Below are positions 14,562 to 18,575 of a stretch of 18,575 bases of DNA, in pieces. This stretch comes from an uncultured Acetatifactor sp. (lineage in GTDB: Bacteria; Bacillota; Clostridia; Lachnospirales; Lachnospiraceae). The stretch spans positions 1 through 18,575 of the forward strand of contig CAJUTJ010000140.1 of NCBI GenBank assembly GCA_910589655.1, read 5' to 3'. The translations under genes and the position numbers were made by a program. Position 1 is the first letter of the stretch. Each line of letters opens with the position of its first letter. The notes beneath the pieces are model-generated. The model did no database searches. It saw nothing but the letters and a program-made list of their open reading frames with translations, and was not told the DNA's origin.

Positions 14562-16178
14562 TTATTTCACATATTTTTTCAAGGTCGCTTCCACGGCGCC
14601 GGTGCCCTTTGAGAGCTCGCTGAAATATTGCTTTACCGTCTCGGCCATTCCTATCTTTACCAGATCTACGCCGAATACTTTTTCGTTGGAGAGCAGTTTA
14701 TCCAGCCTGCTTAAGTCCTTGGGGGCATCGGATAGTTCAAAATCCTTTACGTAAGCGCCTGCGGCTTCCAGCAAAGGATCGGCGCTTCTGGTGAACTCGT
14801 TTCCTTTGTCGTCGATTCCCATAAGATAGCGCAGCCAGCCTGCGAAGACCAGCGGGATCAGCTTTAAATCGGCGGGGTCAAGGTCAGGGGATGCGTTGTA
14901 AGCCTTGATAGTCTCACCGAAGCGGATGGCCAGTTTCTGGGAAGTGTCGGTGGCGATTCTCTGAGGGGTGTCAGGCATAAAAGGATTGGGTATGCGCACA
15001 TTTACCACCTGATCAATAAATTCCTTCGGATCAAGGATGCCCGGATTCACCACCACAGGCAGTCCCTCCTGATATCCGATGATTTCCACCAGCTTCTTTA
15101 ACAAGGGATTCTTCATTTCTTCCGAAATCAAGGTATAGCCCAGAAGGCATCCGTAGATTGCAAGAGTGGTATGGAGGGGATTGAGGCAGGTGCAGACCTT
15201 CATTTTCTCCACTTTATCCACTGTCTCTCTGTCTGTGTAGATAATACCGCCCTTGTCTAAGGGGAGTCTGCCGTTGGGGAAAGCATCCTCAATGACCAGA
15301 TACTCGCATTCCTCTGCGTTGACAAAAGGCGCAATATAAGTGTTCTTGGAAGTGATAACGGCATCCAGTTCTTCGATACCGTCCTCTGCCAGCATTTTTT
15401 CCACCTTGGCATCCGGTCTGGGAGTGATCTTGTCGATCATGGACCAAGGGAAGGATACCTTGGAGTGATCTTTTATATATTCCAGAAAGCCTTTTTCCGC
15501 CGATCCGTTCCCGCACCATGCTTCTGCAAAGGCCAGAACTGCGGCCTGCAGCTTGTCACCGTTGTGAGAGCAGTTGTCCATGCTGGACATGGCGATGGGA
15601 AGGCAGCCGTTCTGATAGCGGTGGTAGAGAAGGGATACTACCTTGCCCAAGTAACTGTCGGGCCGGGAGGGGCCTTTTTCAAAATCTGCTGCTATGGCGG
15701 GCAGCACATTGCCTTTGGCATCGGTGACGGCATATCCTTTTTCCGTGATGGTAAAGCTTGCCATTTTCAGGGAAGGAGCGGCAAAAATCTCCTGTAAGCG
15801 GGAAAATTCTTTCTCGTTGGTGCTGTCTAAGACCAGAGATTCCATAATACTTGCCACAACCGTTTTTTCCACGGTATTGTCTGCTTTCAGAGTGGCAAGG
15901 ATGGACAGGTTATCATGAGGGCGGTTGCTCTTTTCAATAATTTCATAGTCGTAGCCCTCGGCAGCGATAAGCCCGGTATCCATAACCCCTTCGTTCAGCA
16001 GATTCTGCAGCACATTTGCCTGAAAAGCGCGGAAGAGATTCCCTGCGCCAAAGTGAATCCAGACAGGGTGTTCATAGGTATTCTTTTTTACGGTTTCGTA
16101 GTCGAAATCGGGAAGCTTGTAACCGGCGGCTTCAAAAGCGGAGCGGTCGGTTTGTATGCCCTTTAATGTCAGTTTCAT
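14562..16178 (-). CDS. uxuB: Fructuronate reductase (D-mannonate oxidoreductase), mannitol dehydrogenase family
   Basis: A 538-residue NAD-dependent long-chain polyol dehydrogenase. It would interconvert D-fructuronate and D-mannonate, the step before UxuA. Seen: the nucleotide-binding loop IHFGAGNLFRAF (41-52), SSMDNCSHNG (198-207; the family has SCDNLPHNG), DKITPRPD (249-256) and the catalytic-region residues K327, N333 and H336 in KVCTCLNPLHTTLA. Mannitol or tagaturonate reductases are the alternatives, but uxuA just upstream favours fructuronate. ATG 16178 is chosen because GGAG lies six bases upstream; ATG 16190 overlaps that site and has none itself. The gap of about 770 bases to uxuA, filled with tandem repeats, is odd for two genes of one pathway. 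Confidence 0.9.
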   Translation of the reverse strand: MKLTLKGIQTDRSAFEAAGYKLPDFDYETVKKNTYEHPVWIHFGAGNLFRAFQANVLQNLLNEGVMDTGLIAAEGYDYEIIEKSNRPHDNLSILATLKADNTVEKTVVASIMESLVLDSTNEKEFSRLQEIFAAPSLKMASFTITEKGYAVTDAKGNVLPAIAADFEKGPSRPDSYLGKVVSLLYHRYQNGCLPIAMSSMDNCSHNGDKLQAAVLAFAEAWCGNGSAEKGFLEYIKDHSKVSFPWSMIDKITPRPDAKVEKMLAEDGIEELDAVITSKNTYIAPFVNAEECEYLVIEDAFPNGRLPLDKGGIIYTDRETVDKVEKMKVCTCLNPLHTTLAIYGCLLGYTLISEEMKNPLLKKLVEIIGYQEGLPVVVNPGILDPKEFIDQVVNVRIPNPFMPDTPQRIATDTSQKLAIRFGETIKAYNASPDLDPADLKLIPLVFAGWLRYLMGIDDKGNEFTRSADPLLEAAGAYVKDFELSDAPKDLSRLDKLLSNEKVFGVDLVKIGMAETVKQYFSELSKGTGAVEATLKKYVK

Positions 16179-16220
16179 GTTAATCTCCATTTCTGCGCTG
16201 CTTTTTATACGTAAGCGTCT

Positions 16221-16244
16221 TTACGGCAAGCCGTTTTGCCGTAA
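16221..16244. other. Hairpin upstream of uxuB
   Basis: TTACGGCAA (16221-16229) and TTGCCGTAA (16236-16244) form a perfect 9-bp stem with a 6-base loop. It lies some 40 bases before the uxuB start on the minus strand and may be an operator, a leader hairpin or an end of upstream transcription. No T-run is seen. Confidence 0.55.
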
Positions 16245-16424
16245 GCCGTTGATGGCTTTGCAGCGCGCGGACACAAATCGTCTTGTTATTCATCATAATT
16301 TTGGCTGCCCGCGTCAAAGTATGGTAGCGCGGCCGGCTGTAGTACAGTTTAATGATATTACTCCTGCGCCAGCCGCTGTTTGTAGTATTGGTACATTTTT
16401 ACTATTTATTCCTGTAGTTAGTCT

Positions 16425-16742
16425 CTTCGAGGAACGGCTTCTCATGCATCCGCACTTTTTGAGGAACGGCTTTTCATGCATCCGTACTTTTCGAGGAACG
16501 GCTTCTCATGCATCCGTACTTCGGGAATGGTTTCCTCAGGCATCCGTACTTTTTGAGGAACGGTTTTTCAGGCATCCGTACTTTTTGAGAAACGGTTTTT
16601 CAGGCATCCGTACTTTTTGAGAAACGGCTTCTCAGGCATCCGTACTTTTTGAGGAACGGCTTTTCAGGCATCCGTACTTTTCGAGGAACGGCTTCTCATG
16701 CATCCGTATTTTCGAGAAACGGCTTTTTAGCATCCGCACTTT
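16425..16742. repeat. 32-bp minisatellite between uxuA and uxuB
   Basis: GCATCC starts ten units at 16446, 16478, 16510, 16540, 16572, 16604, 16636, 16668, 16700 and 16730. Spacing is 32 bases except two of 30. The unit runs roughly GCATCCGTACTTTTT then GAGGAACGGCTTTTCAG, with scattered changes. Each unit holds a short inverted repeat of the type GAGAA-ACGGC-TTCTC. Degenerate remnants flank the block (ACGGATTTCTTCCGGCATCCGG near 16785-16807). There are no unique spacers, so it is not a CRISPR array, and a 32-base period breaks the reading frame, so it is not coding. Beyond it, 16802-16843 holds a CCGGTAATCT/AGATACCGG hairpin. Confidence 0.92.
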
Positions 16743-16952
16743 GGGTGAAACGTTTTCTTTTTGCCGTTACTCTCTTTAGGGGAACGGATTTCTTCCGGCA
16801 TCCGGTAATCTCAAAGTACATTACAGTCAGAGTAAGATACCGGAAGATTGAGGAATCCTGCCGAAGCATACCTCTAAGAGACTGAATATCTATTCATTTG
16901 ATTTGTAATGCTGTTTTGGCTATTGTTTTCTGATTCGTTTTTCATACTGCTT

Positions 16953-18032
16953 TTATATGCCGTTTTTCACATGCTGTTTTTCAATGGCTTCCCATAAACC
17001 GTTTAAATATGTGGCTCCTAAAGCTCTGTCGTATAGGCCGTAACCGGGCATTGCCACCTCATCCCAGATCATTCGTCCGTGGTCGGGACGGATAGGGCCG
17101 TTAAAGCCGATATCGTACAGCGCCAGCATTATCTCATACATATCAAAGGTGCCGTCGCTGGAAAGATGGGCAGATTCCTCAAAGTCGGTGGGAGAGTTGA
17201 ACTTCAGATTGCGCACATGGGCAAAATGAATTCTTCCCTTTAAGGAACGGATCATATCGGGCAGATCATTTTCCAGATTGGTGCCGTAGGAGCCGGAGCA
17301 GAAGGTGACGCCGTTATGGGGATTGTCAACCATCTTCATCATCCGCAGTATATTTTCTTTGTTGATGATGATGCGGGGCAGTCCGAAAACGCTCCATGCG
17401 GGATCGTCGGGATGGATGGCCATATTGATATCGTATTTGTCGCAGACAGGCATAATGCGTTCCAGAAAATATTTCAGGTTGGCAAAAAGTTTCTCGTCGT
17501 CGATATCCCGATACAGGTCAAAAAGCTCTTTGATATGTTCCATACGTTCGGGTTCCCATCCGGGCAGGATAGAGCCGTTGGAGCTGCCGCTTATGGAAGC
17601 AAACATATCTTCGGGATTTAATGCGTCCACGGCCTCCTGTGTATAGGCCAATACGGTGGAGCCGTCGGGACGAACCCTTGCCAATTCCGTTCTGGTCCAG
17701 TCGAAAACGGGCATAAAGTTATAGCATACCATATGGATGCCGGCCTGCCCCAGACGCTCCAAGGTAGTGATATAGTTATCAATGTACTGTTCTCTGTCGG
17801 GAGTGCCTACCTTGATGGCGTCATGGATATTGACACTTTCAATACCGGCCAGCTCCAATCCGGCGTCTTCAATCTCTTTTTTCAATGCCAGAATATCTTC
17901 CGTCTCCCATGCCTCACCGGGCTTTGTGCCGTAGAGGGTGGAAATGACCCCGGTGACGCCGGGAATCTGCCGGATCTGTTTTAATGTTACGGTGTCGTAT
18001 TTGCTGCCGTACCAGCGCATGGTCATCTGCAT
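16953..18032 (-). CDS. uxuA: Mannonate dehydratase
   Basis: A 359-residue enzyme that dehydrates D-mannonate to 2-keto-3-deoxy-D-gluconate in glucuronate breakdown. It has the TIM-barrel xylose-isomerase-like pattern of UxuA: MRWYG near the N-terminus, CYNFMPVFDWTRT (103-115), IHPDDP with H207, FCSGSYG with C245, HVRN with H272 and RPDHGR with D317. The H, C, H, D set and its spacing match the known metal ligands of the family. The length suits Gram-positive members. ATG 18032 is chosen because GGAGG lies six bases upstream; the in-frame ATG 18131 would add residues encoded by leader and repeat sequence. It is transcribed towards uxuB. No uronate isomerase, KDG kinase or regulator is in the window. 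Confidence 0.95.
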   Translation of the reverse strand: MQMTMRWYGSKYDTVTLKQIRQIPGVTGVISTLYGTKPGEAWETEDILALKKEIEDAGLELAGIESVNIHDAIKVGTPDREQYIDNYITTLERLGQAGIHMVCYNFMPVFDWTRTELARVRPDGSTVLAYTQEAVDALNPEDMFASISGSSNGSILPGWEPERMEHIKELFDLYRDIDDEKLFANLKYFLERIMPVCDKYDINMAIHPDDPAWSVFGLPRIIINKENILRMMKMVDNPHNGVTFCSGSYGTNLENDLPDMIRSLKGRIHFAHVRNLKFNSPTDFEESAHLSSDGTFDMYEIMLALYDIGFNGPIRPDHGRMIWDEVAMPGYGLYDRALGATYLNGLWEAIEKQHVKNGI

Positions 18033-18091
18033 AAGATACCTCCGTTCATCTGTGATGGAAATCAAGTTGCAGCGGTTCAGCCTGACAGCAT

Positions 18092-18182
18092 ACGAAAGGA
18101 ATCGCTTACACGATTCTCCCCGTCCTTGCACCGATTCATTAAGAGTATGTACCGCAAAGCGGCATGTTTAGATATTTGAAAG
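18092..18182 (+). repeat. Interspersed hairpin repeat, copy C (diverged)
   Basis: It has GAATCG/CGATTC (18099-18116), TTGCACCGATTCAT, CCGC/GCGG (18142-18152), GGCATGTTTAGA and TTTGAAAG, in the same order as copy B. The stems are shorter and more diverged. It lies in the probable uxuA leader, in antisense orientation to uxuA. Confidence 0.65.
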
Positions 18183-18218
18183 TACAAATATGCTGTGGGC
18201 GCTGAACTATCACAATGG

Positions 18219-18247
18219 ATTTTAGTGTCTTTTTTAATATATAGCAA
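18219..18247 (-). promoter_or_regulatory. Candidate promoter of uxuA
   Basis: On the minus strand TTGCTA (18247-18242), a 17-base spacer and TAAAAT (18224-18219). The predicted leader is about 180 bases and contains repeat copy C. Confidence 0.45.
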
Positions 18248-18262
18248 AATGAATTGCATGAA

Positions 18263-18279
18263 AAGCATATATATTGCTT
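18263..18279. promoter_or_regulatory. Near-palindrome upstream of the uxuA promoter, possible operator
   Basis: AAGCATATATATTGCTT has complementary ends AAGCA (on one strand) and TGCTT around an AT-rich centre. It sits 15 bases upstream of the candidate -35 box, a position typical of an activator or repressor site. No regulator gene is in the window, so the link is inference. Confidence 0.3.
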
Positions 18280-18438
18280 GAAACACTGCAAAAATTGCTT
18301 TGGAATTTCTGAGGAAGCGGCAGACTGAGACTTGCGTACCGCAAAGAGTGACGTATATTCCGTGGAATGCATTTTTCAAGCACATTTAGAAATCGCGGAG
18401 TTTTTTCGAAAAAATAATGAGGTGTACAAGTAATAAAC

Positions 18439-18575
18439 TCAACTTTCCCAGCACAAATTACCGAACATTGCCTGAATAAATATTGGCTGGGATGCTATCC
18501 AGTCGTTAACTTTACTTTTCAGTATTTCTGTGATATCGGCTGACACCATTGATGCTATATCTACAAACAGGGATA
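18439..18575 (-). CDS. C-terminal fragment of an unrecognised protein, cut by the window edge
   Basis: The minus strand is open from the right edge to a TGA at 18441-18439, giving 44 residues that end in FGNLCWES. The amphipathic, tryptophan-containing sequence (VSADITEILKSKVNDW, IFIQAMFGNL) looks protein-like rather than random, but the stretch is short and I do not recognise the family. A perfect TTTTTTCGAAAAAA palindrome lies downstream at 18401-18414, and TCCCAGC/GCTGGGA (18446-18492) is an inverted repeat inside the fragment. Confidence 0.4.
   Translation of the reverse strand, partial: SLFVDIASMVSADITEILKSKVNDWIASQPIFIQAMFGNLCWES

Noticed and set aside
16425..16742. Possible CRISPR array
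   Set aside because: The units are directly adjacent with no unique spacers, and no cas genes are nearby.
16744..16757. TGAAACGTTTTC resembling a catabolite-repression (cre) site
   Set aside because: It is one base short of the consensus spacing and lies in degenerate repeat sequence well after the uxuA promoter.
16156..16885. Plus-strand frames encoding repeated TFRGTASHASV-like peptides
   Set aside because: They are translations of the 32-bp minisatellite. The period is not a multiple of three, so the peptide pattern does not hold.

Overview
The window looks like chromosomal DNA from a Gram-positive gut anaerobe of the Clostridia, most likely a Lachnospiraceae member. The grounds are GGAGG-type ribosome binding sites, a T-box leader, a sugar ABC transporter without its own ATPase gene, and protein sequences that resemble that family. 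This placement is inference; no rRNA or marker gene is present. No phage, insertion sequence, CRISPR array, tRNA or rRNA was found.

Layout. (1) 1-437: AT-rich leader with a candidate promoter and a 57-bp direct duplication. (2) 438-5884, plus strand: an alpha-galactoside uptake and hydrolysis cluster, made of a lipoprotein sugar-binding protein, two permeases and a GH36 alpha-galactosidase, closed by a strong terminator. (3) 6312-8984, plus strand: an unusual cytoplasmic protein joining a ParB-like N-terminal region to a BMP/PnrA nucleoside-binding-type domain, followed by a small metallophosphoesterase. (4) 9197-9661: an S24/S26-type peptidase without an obvious membrane anchor. (5) 9968-12683, plus strand: a CobD/HisC-like PLP enzyme and a membrane protein with a spermidine-synthase-like C-terminal domain. 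(6) 12684-13119: a palindrome-rich gap. (7) 13120-14267, minus strand: a GNAT acetyltransferase with a complete T-box leader and strong promoter upstream. (8) 14562-18032, minus strand: uxuA then uxuB of the glucuronate/fructuronate pathway, separated by a minisatellite of about ten 32-bp units. (9) 18439-18575: the C-terminal end of an unrecognised minus-strand protein.

How the genes work together. The first cluster would import raffinose- or melibiose-like sugars and release galactose inside the cell; the ATPase must be supplied from elsewhere. UxuB reduces fructuronate to mannonate and UxuA dehydrates it to 2-keto-3-deoxygluconate. Both clusters fit a plant-fibre or host-glycan lifestyle. 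The central genes are less clear and hold the best candidates for new biology.

Three intergenic regions (5939-6051, 9724-9906, 18092-18182) carry diverged copies of the same hairpin-rich repeat. The intergenic DNA is generally rich in inverted repeats, including two elements that share a GTTAC/GAAC terminal core (12691-12925 and 14307-14414).
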